Numbered from the stretch's first letter, positions 1-5,803 are shown. The stretch: 7,076 nucleotides of DNA from CAWEHQ01 sp051001995 (GCA_051001995.1 JBPCMT010000016.1:1-7076); one strand, 5' to 3'. Notes: a model not told the origin generated them from the sequence alone. Numbers and translations are program-made.

Positions 1-82
1 CGAGGAAGACCGTCGACATGCCGCCCGCACCCAGGCGATCGTCGAGGCGGTAGCGGTTGGCGACGGCGGAAGGGGTGCTCAC
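1..82 (-). CDS. Ser/Thr protein kinase, PknB type (N-terminal 27 codons only; runs off the left edge)
   Basis: Reading the minus strand from a GTG at 82 gives a short Ser/Thr/Ala leader followed by RYRLDDRLGAGGMSTVFL. This is the classic start of an actinobacterial Hanks-type kinase: the N-lobe first strand and the Gly-rich ATP-binding loop (GAGGMSTV; compare GFGGMSEV in mycobacterial PknB). Such kinases phosphorylate Ser/Thr on target proteins from the cytoplasmic face of the membrane, often with an extracellular sensor region, but only the loop is visible here. The start codon overlaps the TGA of the lipoprotein gene (GTGA, 4 nt), so the two are translationally coupled. A purine-rich GAAGGG lies about 8 nt upstream as a plausible ribosome binding site. 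The catalytic loop, transmembrane segment and any PASTA domains lie outside the window. Family assignment is strong despite the short length. Confidence 0.82.
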   Translation of the reverse strand, partial: MSTPSAVANRYRLDDRLGAGGMSTVFL

Positions 83-639
83 TCCTTGCTTCCCTTCTCC
101 TTCTTGGACGAGCCCCCGGACTCGGCCTCGGGCGGAACCTGGCCGTTTCCGCCTCCGCCGCTGTTCCCCGGCGGCTTCTCGGGCGGCACCTCTTCCTCCT
201 GGGTCGTCTCCTCCTCGGTCGTCTCCTCCTCCGTGGTCGGCGGCGGGACCGTCTCGGTGGTCGGTGGCGGGACCGTCTCGGTGGTCGGCGGCGGGACCGT
301 CTCAGTCGGAGGGGGCTCCTCCACCGGCTCCTCGCAGTCGTCCTGGAGCTCCACGAGCTCTTTGCCCTCCTCGCGCAGCACGGTCCTGACGTTTTCGTCA
401 ACCTCGCTCTGGACCTCGTTCACCTGCTGGGCGAAGTCCTCGAGCGTCTGCGCCAGCTGGTCGCACTCGCCATCCTCGAACCGCTTCTCGGCGTCGTCGA
501 GCAGGTCGAGCAGGCTTTCCGAGCGGCCCTCGGTCAGAAGGCGTGGCTCCTCCTCGCCTCCGCAGCCGGTCGCCAGGAGCGCCACGAGGAGCGCCGCCAG
601 GACTGGTAACAGGTGTCGTAAGGTCCGCCGTCGGATCAT
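79..639 (-). CDS. Putative lipoprotein with Cys-flanked helical domain and Thr/Glu/Pro repeat tail (186 aa)
   Basis: The protein opens with Arg-rich MIRRRTLRH, a hydrophobic stretch (about 10-23) and a lipobox-like LLATGC, so Cys26 is the likely lipidated residue and the mature protein sits outside the membrane. Residues about 40-104 are Leu/Glu/Asp-rich and probably helical or coiled coil, bounded by Cys59 and Cys102, which could form a disulfide. The tail (about 108-186) is low complexity: three TETVPPPT units, then TTEEE units, a Gly/Asn-rich patch and a Lys-rich end (KKEKGSKE). The ATG overlaps the stop of the phosphoesterase (ATGA) and the TGA overlaps the kinase start, so it is the middle gene of a coupled operon. 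I do not recognise a named family. A role as an extracytoplasmic partner, sensor or substrate of the kinase is inference from position only. Confidence 0.8.
   Translation of the reverse strand: MIRRRTLRHLLPVLAALLVALLATGCGGEEEPRLLTEGRSESLLDLLDDAEKRFEDGECDQLAQTLEDFAQQVNEVQSEVDENVRTVLREEGKELVELQDDCEEPVEEPPPTETVPPPTTETVPPPTTETVPPPTTEEETTEEETTQEEEVPPEKPPGNSGGGGNGQVPPEAESGGSSKKEKGSKE
203..304 (-). repeat. In-frame tandem repeats in the lipoprotein tail
   Basis: Three consecutive 24-bp units (233-256, 257-280, 281-304) differ at only one or two bases and encode the TETVPPPT repeats. Just beyond, two 15-bp units (203-217, 218-232; GTCGTCTCCTCCTCG type on the plus strand) encode TTEEE repeats. All units are multiples of three, so copy-number slippage would keep the frame and change only the length of the extracellular tail. 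Confidence 0.9.
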
Positions 640-1394
640 TGGCCGTAGTAAAGCCGGTCGGCCAGCGCGGCGGGCAGGCCCGCCTCCCTGATCGCATCCG
701 CGGCGCGGTCGATCGGATACTCGACGCGCCGCCAGGTCGCGCTCCAGGCCTCGAGGTCGAGCAGCAGCCACGCCGCCCGCGGGTCTCCGTCGCGCGGCTG
801 GCCCACCGCGCCGGGGTTCAGCAGCCACGCCTCCTCGGAGAGGTCCGCGACGGCGCCGGCCGGGGCCGGCTCCCCGCTGGCGCGGCCCGCGGGCGGCCGC
901 CGGAAGCTGAGCGCGACGTGCGAGTGGCCGATCGCCGCCACGCGCGGCTCCATCGAGTGCATCGAGGCCTCGGCGACGTCGTTGGAGAGAACGTACTCCC
1001 ACACGGGGTCGCGCGGACTGGCGTGAAAGAGCCCGATCGCGTGGCCGGCGTCGTAGGGCGCGAGCCGAGCCAGGAAGTCGCCGGCCTCCGAGCCGAGCCG
1101 GTCGCGCGTCCAGCGCGCCGCCTCGGCGGCCCCCGGGGAGAAGGCCGCGATGTCGATCCGATCGAGGACCACGAGGTCGTGGTTGCCCACCAGGCACAAG
1201 TCGCAGGCGTCGGCCGCGCGCGCCACGCATTCGTCGGGCTGGGCCCCGTAGCCCACGAGGTCGCCGAGGCACCAGGTCTGGTCGGCGCCGGCGCCGTCGA
1301 TGTCGTCGAGCACCGCCTCGAGCGCCGGCAGGTTGCCGTGCACGTCAGAGATCAACGCCACGCGGCGGGGCGCCGCGCCCTCGTCGGGCTTCAC
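636..1394 (-). CDS. Calcineurin-like metallophosphoesterase family protein (252 aa from GTG; 265 aa from ATG at 1433)
   Basis: The protein carries the metallophosphoesterase signature in order (numbering from GTG 1394): SDVHGN with D17 and H19, GDLVGYG with G44-D45, GNHD with N71-H72, a conserved LFHASP with H124, and GHSH with H157 and H159. Together these build a two-metal site for hydrolysis of phosphomono- or diesters; the substrate cannot be told from sequence. There is no signal peptide or membrane segment, so it is probably cytoplasmic. It is the first gene of the operon with the lipoprotein (4-nt overlap ATGA at 636-639) and the kinase. Start choice: ATG at 1433 would add 13 residues but overlap the divergent protease by 12 nt and has no promoter or Shine-Dalgarno in front. 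GTG 1394 avoids the overlap and sits 8 nt past a TAGAGC hexamer. The extension is not part of the conserved domain. Confidence 0.9.
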   Translation of the reverse strand: MKPDEGAAPRRVALISDVHGNLPALEAVLDDIDGAGADQTWCLGDLVGYGAQPDECVARAADACDLCLVGNHDLVVLDRIDIAAFSPGAAEAARWTRDRLGSEAGDFLARLAPYDAGHAIGLFHASPRDPVWEYVLSNDVAEASMHSMEPRVAAIGHSHVALSFRRPPAGRASGEPAPAGAVADLSEEAWLLNPGAVGQPRDGDPRAAWLLLDLEAWSATWRRVEYPIDRAADAIREAGLPAALADRLYYGQ

Positions 1395-1403
1395 GGCAGC
1401 GGG

Positions 1404-1412
1404 CTCTAGAGT
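1404..1412. promoter_or_regulatory. Candidate divergent promoter core (CTCTAGAG palindrome)
   Basis: The perfect palindrome CTCTAGAG (1404-1411) lies midway between GTG 1394 (minus) and ATG 1422 (plus). Read on the plus strand it gives TAGAGT, 9 nt before the protease ATG. Read on the minus strand it gives TAGAGC, 8 nt before the phosphoesterase GTG. Both match the loose TAnnnT -10 pattern with spacing that would give leaderless or nearly leaderless messages. No convincing -35 was seen. Confidence 0.4.
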
Positions 1413-1421
1413 TTCGTCGCT

Positions 1422-2696
1422 ATGCGGGCTCATCGCTACGGGCTGCCGCTGGCGGCGGTCGCGGCGGTGGCCGCGGTGGGAGTCGCCACGCTGCTGCTGC
1501 GCCCGCGCGGCGGGCTGATCGAAGCGGCGGCCGTAGAGCCCACAGCCTATTTCAGCGCCGAGCAGCTCGAGCGGGCGCGCGAGTACAACGGCCCGCAGCG
1601 GCTGATCGCGCTGGGCGGATTGGCGCTGTCGGGCGCCACTCTCGCGCTCCTGGCGCTGCGCCCCCCGCGGGCGCTGCGGAGCATGTCCGAGCGGCTCGCA
1701 GGGCGCCCGCTGCTCGGCGGCGCGGCGATCGGCGCCGGCATCCTGGTGGTCCTCGCGATCGTCACGCTGCCACTCGGCGCGGTGGCGCACGAGCGCGCGG
1801 TGGACGTCGGCCTCTCCACGCAGAGCTTCGGCCCGTGGCTCGGCGACCAGGGCAAGTCGGCGGCGATCGCCGGCCTGCTCGCCGGCGCCGGGGGGCTCGT
1901 GGCGGTGGCGCTCGTGCGGCGCTTCCCGCGCCACTGGTGGGCCCCGGCGGGAGCGGTCGTGGTGGCGGCGAGCGTCGCTCTGACGTACGCCGCGCCGCTC
2001 GTGATCGACCCGCTGTTCAACCGCTTCGACCGGCTTCCGGATGGCGAGCTGCGCACCGAAGTGCTGGAGCTCGCGGAGCGCGCCGAGGTCGAGGTCGGCG
2101 AGGTCTATCGAGTGGACGCGAGCCGGCGCACGACCGCGTCGAACGCCTACGTCGGCGGCCTGGGCGAGACCAAGCGCGTGGTGCTCTACGACAACCTGCT
2201 CGAGGATCTGCCGCCGGACCAGGTGCGCTCCGTGGTGGCGCACGAGCTGGCGCACGTGAGCTACGACGACGTGCCGCGGGGGCTTCTCTGGGTGGCGATC
2301 GTGGCGCTGCCCTCGATGCTGCTGGTCCAGCGGTTGACCGAGCGCTTCGACCGTGGGCGCCCTGCCGGCGCCCGCGCCGGCAGCACGCCCGCCGCCGGCG
2401 CGCCCGCCCGCGGCATTCCGGCCTTGCTACCGGCGCTCGCGCTCTCGCTCGCGCTGGTCTCCTTCGGCGGGCAGATCGCGGGCAACTGGCTCTCGCGCCA
2501 GGTGGAGGCGCGCGCCGACGCGTTCGCGCTCGAGCTGACGAACGACCCGGCCGCGTTCGTCGGCCTCCAGCGCTCTCTCGCGGCCGAGAACGTCTCCGAG
2601 CCGGACCCGCCGCAGCTCCTCCACGACCTCTTCGGCACCCACCCGACCACGGTCGAGCGGATCGGGTTCGGCCTCGGCTTCGCGCGCGAGCGCTGA
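1422..2696 (+). CDS. M48 family membrane metalloprotease, Ste24/CAAX prenyl protease-like (424 aa)
   Basis: The zinc-binding HExxH is present as HELAH (H274, E275, H278), with the downstream third ligand in VEARAD (E362, with D366). Family blocks PLFNRF (197-202), NAYVGGLGETKRVVLYD before the motif, and HPTTVERI near the C-terminus also match Ste24-type M48 peptidases. About seven hydrophobic segments are visible (roughly 8-26, 61-79, 98-122, 147-165, 174-195, 288-303, 334-357), and the length fits the family (about 420-450 aa). It is expected to be an integral membrane endopeptidase acting in membrane protein turnover; bacterial substrates are usually unknown. An Ala/Pro/Gly-rich linker (about 313-333) separates the last two helices. 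The ATG at 1422 has no Shine-Dalgarno but follows a TAGAGT hexamer. It converges on the DUF3467 gene with a 14-nt gap. Confidence 0.93.
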   Translation: MRAHRYGLPLAAVAAVAAVGVATLLLRPRGGLIEAAAVEPTAYFSAEQLERAREYNGPQRLIALGGLALSGATLALLALRPPRALRSMSERLAGRPLLGGAAIGAGILVVLAIVTLPLGAVAHERAVDVGLSTQSFGPWLGDQGKSAAIAGLLAGAGGLVAVALVRRFPRHWWAPAGAVVVAASVALTYAAPLVIDPLFNRFDRLPDGELRTEVLELAERAEVEVGEVYRVDASRRTTASNAYVGGLGETKRVVLYDNLLEDLPPDQVRSVVAHELAHVSYDDVPRGLLWVAIVALPSMLLVQRLTERFDRGRPAGARAGSTPAAGAPARGIPALLPALALSLALVSFGGQIAGNWLSRQVEARADAFALELTNDPAAFVGLQRSLAAENVSEPDPPQLLHDLFGTHPTTVERIGFGLGFARER

Positions 2697-2710
2697 GCCG
2701 GCGGCGCGCG

Positions 2711-3034
2711 CTACTCGGGCTGCTCGGGGGGCGCCTCGCGCGCCGGCGGAGTGCCGGTCTCCGGCAGGTTGCGGATCCCCTCGGCTGCGCGCCACTTCGA
2801 GTACTGGTCCTCCATCGCGTCGATCAGCTCGCGGAAGAACTTCGCCGACAGGTTGACGCGCGAGACCACGACGCCCGGCACCTCGTCGTCGTCCACCTCG
2901 TGGTCGACGCGCGCGAAGGTGACCGTGAACTCGTAGTCGGAGTGGCTGACGTTCGCGAAGTTCGAGTAGACGCCAGCCATCACCTCGGGCGAGGTGTGGA
3001 TGTTGATCTGGCGCTCGCGCCCGTCGTCCGCCAC
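2711..3034 (-). CDS. DUF3467 domain protein (107 aa)
   Basis: After a short charged start the protein reads QINIHTSPEVMAGVYSNFAN, followed by VSHSDYEFTVTFARVD and a later NLSAKFFRELIDAMEDQY. This is the pattern of the DUF3467 family: an opening I-x-I strand, a GxYSN motif, a SHS-x-x-EF motif and a C-terminal helix. The molecular function of DUF3467 is not established and I do not assign one. The family domain covers about residues 7-90; the tail is Pro/Glu-rich (PPAREAPPEQPE). A GTG at 3034 is preferred over upstream in-frame codons (reading to 3142) because the conserved domain begins right after it, the longer form would overlap rlmH, and GATACT lies 6 nt upstream, giving a leaderless promoter. 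It is divergent from rlmH. Confidence 0.85.
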   Translation of the reverse strand: MADDGRERQINIHTSPEVMAGVYSNFANVSHSDYEFTVTFARVDHEVDDDEVPGVVVSRVNLSAKFFRELIDAMEDQYSKWRAAEGIRNLPETGTPPAREAPPEQPE

Positions 3035-3040
3035 GGCTCT

Positions 3041-3046
3041 AGTATC
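3041..3046 (-). promoter_or_regulatory. Candidate -10 box of the DUF3467 gene (GATACT)
   Basis: On the minus strand GATACT matches four of six positions of TATAAT and is followed by AGAGCC and then GTG. Transcription starting about 7 nt downstream would begin at or next to the start codon, and no Shine-Dalgarno is present, so a leaderless message is likely. The -35 region is not convincing. Confidence 0.45.
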
Positions 3047-3086
3047 GCACCCTCTCGGGTCCCGGGAACGGCCCGCTACTGCCGCC

Positions 3087-3494
3087 ATGCGCACCCTCGT
3101 CCTCGCCGTCGGGCGGCTCCGTCCGCCGTTCGTAGACGACATCCGCCATTACCAGCGGATGCTCGCGCGCCATACGCGGCTCGAGCTCGTCGAGGTGCGC
3201 GAGGAGGAACGGGTCGAGCGCCGCATCCCGGAGCGGGCGTTCGTCTGCCTGCTGGACTCGGCGGGCGAGGCGCTCGACTCGCCCGCGCTGAGCCGGTTCC
3301 TGGAGCAGCGGCGCCAGTCGCGGACCGACCTCTGCTTCGTGGTCGGCGGCCCGCGCGGCCTCGACCTCCCGCGCTGCGACCTGCGGCTCTCCTTCGGCCC
3401 GATCACGTTGCCGCACCAGCTCGCGCGCGTCGTCCTGCTGGAGCAGCTCTACCGGGCGCACAAGATCCTCGCGGGCGAGCCTTACCACTACTGA
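3087..3494 (+). CDS. rlmH: 23S rRNA (pseudouridine1915-N3)-methyltransferase RlmH (135 aa)
   Basis: RlmH is a small SPOUT (alpha/beta knot) methyltransferase that uses S-adenosylmethionine to methylate N3 of pseudouridine 1915 in helix 69 of 23S rRNA, acting on assembled 70S ribosomes. The sequence has the opening strand MRTLVLAVGRL, the SAM-binding knot motif VVGGPRGL (85-92), the block LPHQLARVVLLEQLYRA (108-124) and the family's terminal PYHY. It is about 20 residues shorter than E. coli RlmH (155 aa), with the missing length mainly in the linker after residue 37 (VREEERVERRIPERA). ATG 3087 is chosen because it starts the first beta strand; an in-frame start at 2994 would run through the divergent gene. 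It is followed 55 nt later by argS on the same strand and may be co-transcribed with it. Confidence 0.95.
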   Translation: MRTLVLAVGRLRPPFVDDIRHYQRMLARHTRLELVEVREEERVERRIPERAFVCLLDSAGEALDSPALSRFLEQRRQSRTDLCFVVGGPRGLDLPRCDLRLSFGPITLPHQLARVVLLEQLYRAHKILAGEPYHY

Positions 3495-3534
3495 ACGGTT
3501 TGCTCGCGGCCGCCCGACCGCATGGCGGGTGCGC

Positions 3535-3540
3535 GATGAT
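3535..3540 (+). promoter_or_regulatory. Candidate -10 box of argS (GATGAT)
   Basis: GATGAT, matching four of six positions of TATAAT, ends 9 nt before ATG 3550. It would give argS its own leaderless or nearly leaderless promoter inside the 55-nt rlmH-argS gap. No clear -35 was seen, so transcription from upstream of rlmH is equally possible. Confidence 0.3.
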
Positions 3541-3549
3541 CGGGGCGAG

Positions 3550-5220
3550 ATGGCCCGCAGACCGCCGACCACCGAGCCGCCGCCGGCGGCGCTCACCGAT
3601 CCGCTCGGGCGCCTGCGGGCGTCCCTGCGGCAGGCCGCGCTGATGCTGGCGGGCGATGCCACGCTGAGCGACCTCCGCCTCGAGCGCCCTCCGCGGCCGG
3701 ACCTCGGCGACTACTCGACGAACGCAGCCATGCTCCTGGCGCCCGCGCTCGGAGGGCCGCCGCGCGACGCCGCGCAGCGGCTGGGCGAGGTGCTTGCCGA
3801 GCAGCTCGGGGACGAGCTCGAGCGGACCGAGGTCGCGGGCCCGGGCTTTCTCAACCTGTTCATGTCGAGCGGCTGGTACCGCGCGGCGCTCGGGGAGATG
3901 GTGGCCGCGGGCGACCGCTTCGGCGCGGGTGTCCCTGCCCCCGCCGAGCGAATGCTCGTGGAGTTCGTGAGCGCCAACCCGACCGGGCCGATCACCGTCG
4001 CCAGCGGTCGCCACGCCGCCTACGGCGACGCGCTCTGCCGGATCCTGGCCTTCGCCGGCCACGATGTCGAGCGCGAGTACTACGTCAACGACCACGGCTC
4101 CCAGGTGCTCCTGTTCGGCGAGTCGATCGGCGCTCGGGCGCGCGGTGCCGAGCCGCCTGAGGACGGCTACCGAGGTTCCTACGTCGCGCAGCTGGCCGAC
4201 CGGATCGAGGACGCGGCGAAGCGCGACGCCGGGGAGCTGGCGGTCGTCGGCGTCGAGCTGATGGTCGCCGACGTGCGGGCCACGCTCGAGCGGTTTCGCG
4301 TCTCGTTCGACCGTTTCTATTCGGAGCGGTCGCTCTACGACGACGGCGGGCTCGAGCGAGCGGTCGATCGCCTCGACGACCACGACTGCCTCTACGAGTC
4401 GGAGGGCGCGCGGTGGCTTCGCACGACGGCCTTCGGCGACGACAAGGACCGCGTCGTCACGCGCTCTTCGGGCGAGCCGACCTACCTCGCCTCGGACATC
4501 GCCTACCACGCCGACAAGCTCGCCCGCGGATTTGACCGCGCGATCGACGTGCTCGGCGCCGATCACCACGGCTACGTCGGACGGCTGAGGGCGGCCTGGG
4601 AGGCGCTCGGCGGCGACCCCGGCCGGCTAGAGCTCCAGATCATGCAGCTCGTCAACCTGCTCGAGGGCGGCGAGCGCGCGCAGATGTCAAAGCGCAAGGG
4701 CGAGTTCGTGACGCTCGACGAGCTGATCGACGACCTCGGCGTGGACGCCGCCCGCTACTTCCTGCTCCAGCGAAACCACGACACGACGCTCGACCTCGAC
4801 CTGGCGCTGGCCCGCGAGCAGAGCCAGGAGAACCCGGTCTACTACGTGCAGTACGCGCACGCGCGGATCGCGAGCATCCTGCGCAAGGCGGGCGAGGAGG
4901 GCGCGGCGGCGACGCCGGCGGACGAGCTCTCGCGCAGCACGGAGGACCCCCACCCGTCCGCGCGGGCGCTCGTCAAGCGCCTGCTCGAGCTCCCGCTGGA
5001 GGTCGAGGCGGCGGCGGCGCGCCGGGCCCCGCACCGGCTAACGACCTACGCGCAAGAGGTCGCGCAGGGCTTCTCGGCGTTCTACCGTGACTGTCGCGTG
5101 ATCGGCGCCGCCGAGGAGGGCGGCGACGAGGGCCTGCGGCTGGCCATCTGCCAGCAGGCCGGCCGCGTGATCGCGCGCTCGCTCAGCCTGCTGGGGGTGG
5201 CGGCGCCGGAGCGGATGTAG
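3550..5220 (+). CDS. argS: Arginyl-tRNA synthetase (556 aa)
   Basis: ArgRS is a class I synthetase that charges tRNA-Arg with arginine using ATP in the cytoplasm. The domain order is complete: N-terminal Add1 tRNA-binding domain (about 18-105, with LGDYSTNAAMLL and GPGFLNLF), catalytic Rossmann core starting at FVSANPTGP (139-147), the KMSKS equivalent MSKRKGE (379-385), and the C-terminal DALR anticodon-binding helical domain (about 430-556, with NPVYYVQYAHARI and the family-typical end APERM). Oddly, the HIGH equivalent that normally follows SANPTGP as xHxGx reads TVAS (149-152), so the usual first His is Thr and the last position Ser. ATG 3550 is chosen because it follows GATGAT; an in-frame GTG at 3529 would add seven residues. 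It ends 18 nt from the convergent ccmH. Confidence 0.97.
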   Translation: MARRPPTTEPPPAALTDPLGRLRASLRQAALMLAGDATLSDLRLERPPRPDLGDYSTNAAMLLAPALGGPPRDAAQRLGEVLAEQLGDELERTEVAGPGFLNLFMSSGWYRAALGEMVAAGDRFGAGVPAPAERMLVEFVSANPTGPITVASGRHAAYGDALCRILAFAGHDVEREYYVNDHGSQVLLFGESIGARARGAEPPEDGYRGSYVAQLADRIEDAAKRDAGELAVVGVELMVADVRATLERFRVSFDRFYSERSLYDDGGLERAVDRLDDHDCLYESEGARWLRTTAFGDDKDRVVTRSSGEPTYLASDIAYHADKLARGFDRAIDVLGADHHGYVGRLRAAWEALGGDPGRLELQIMQLVNLLEGGERAQMSKRKGEFVTLDELIDDLGVDAARYFLLQRNHDTTLDLDLALAREQSQENPVYYVQYAHARIASILRKAGEEGAAATPADELSRSTEDPHPSARALVKRLLELPLEVEAAAARRAPHRLTTYAQEVAQGFSAFYRDCRVIGAAEEGGDEGLRLAICQQAGRVIARSLSLLGVAAPERM

Positions 5221-5238
5221 ACGCGTGGCGGGCGCGCC

Positions 5239-5727
5239 CTAGATGTCGTAGCGCTCGAGGTCGCGGTCGAGCCGTTTCTCGTCCTCGCTCGCCGGGGCGG
5301 CCGCGCCCACGCCGGCCAGGCTTCCGCGGCTACGGCGCCAGCGAACCGTGGCGATCGCGATGCCGGAGGCGCCCGCGAGCACGGCAAGAGCGGGCAAGAG
5401 ATAGCCGAGCAGGTCGAAGCCATCGTCGCCCGGGGTGGCGAGCACGGCTTCGCCGTACTCGGCCACGAGGGCCGCCTTGATCTCCTCCTTCGACTGGCAC
5501 TCCTCGATGCGCTCGACGATGAACGCGCGCTCCCGCTCGGCCTGGGGAGCCTCGGTGGCGAGCTCCAGTGGGGTGCCGCAGACGGGGCACATGACCTCCT
5601 GCTCGACCTCGCCGAGCGTGGTCTGCGGGCACTGCGCCGCGGCGAGCGCGGGCAGGACCATGAGGCCCGCGACCGCGACGCCGAGCGCCCTCACGAGCCT
5701 TCGCAGTGGTGTCGATCGACGACTCAC
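5239..5727 (-). CDS. ccmH: CcmH/CycL/NrfF-type cytochrome c maturation protein (162 aa)
   Basis: CcmH-family proteins are membrane-anchored thiol oxidoreductases that reduce apocytochrome c cysteines before heme attachment in System I cytochrome c maturation. A signal or membrane anchor with Arg residues (1-31, ending LPALAAA) is followed by the redox domain: EVMCPVCGTPLELA carries the CxxC pair C47/C50, then a helical bundle with SKEEIKAALVAEYGEAVLATP typical of the family. A second hydrophobic helix (about 106-128) is followed by a positive patch (RWRRSR) and a cytoplasmic tail ending RLDRDLERYDI. Extra cysteines at 33 and 77 are unusual. The GTG start follows TACCCT by 11 nt, with no good Shine-Dalgarno. 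The gene stands alone here: argS converges on its 3' end and tRNA-Gly diverges from its 5' end. No other ccm gene is in the window. Confidence 0.9.
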   Translation of the reverse strand: MSRRSTPLRRLVRALGVAVAGLMVLPALAAAQCPQTTLGEVEQEVMCPVCGTPLELATEAPQAERERAFIVERIEECQSKEEIKAALVAEYGEAVLATPGDDGFDLLGYLLPALAVLAGASGIAIATVRWRRSRGSLAGVGAAAPASEDEKRLDRDLERYDI

Positions 5728-5766
5728 GGCCCGCTTTCAGGGTAGTGCCGGCCCGATCGGCGGCGG

Positions 5767-5772
5767 TAAGAT
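5767..5772 (+). promoter_or_regulatory. -10 box of the tRNA-Gly promoter (TAAGAT)
   Basis: TAAGAT matches TATAAT at five of six positions and is the best -10 hexamer in the window. It lies 31 nt upstream of the mature tRNA 5' end, which predicts a pre-tRNA leader of about 25 nt. The -35 element at 16-18 nt spacing is weak. Confidence 0.6.
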
Positions 5773-5780
5773 GCGGGCAC

Positions 5781-5798
5781 GGAGTCGGCGACGGCTCC
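5781..5798 (+). other. GNRA-capped hairpin in the tRNA-Gly leader
   Basis: GGAGTCG (5781-5787) pairs with CGGCTCC (5792-5798) through seven base pairs, one of them a T-G wobble, closing a GCGA tetraloop. It sits 5 nt before the tRNA, inside the leader that RNase P would remove. Confidence 0.5.
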
Positions 5799-5803
5799 GG
5801 TGC

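Noticed and set aside
203..304. CRISPR-like repeat array
   Set aside because: The units are contiguous with no spacers and are in frame within the lipoprotein gene, so they are coding tandem repeats.
86..691. Ser-rich 201-codon plus-strand frame
   Set aside because: It is antisense to the lipoprotein, and its Ser/Val/Gly repeats are just the complement of the Thr/Glu/Pro repeat.
636..2255. A 539-codon minus-strand frame extending the phosphoesterase upstream
   Set aside because: Everything before 1433 is the antisense of the M48 protease and has shadow composition (Arg/Gln/His-rich); the phosphoesterase domain begins only after 1394.
2680..2712. GC-rich inverted repeats at the protease/DUF3467 junction as a terminator
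   Set aside because: The CG-alternating sequence pairs in many registers and no T tract follows on either strand.
1835..3643. A 602-codon plus-strand frame
   Set aside because: It overlaps the protease in another frame, runs through rlmH and is Arg/Ala/Pro-rich with no domain. It is a typical high-GC shadow.
5230..5239. Palindrome GGGCGCGCCC in the argS-ccmH gap as a terminator
   Set aside because: It is only 5 bp per arm with no loop and no T tract, and it overlaps the ccmH stop codon. It is expected by chance at this GC content.
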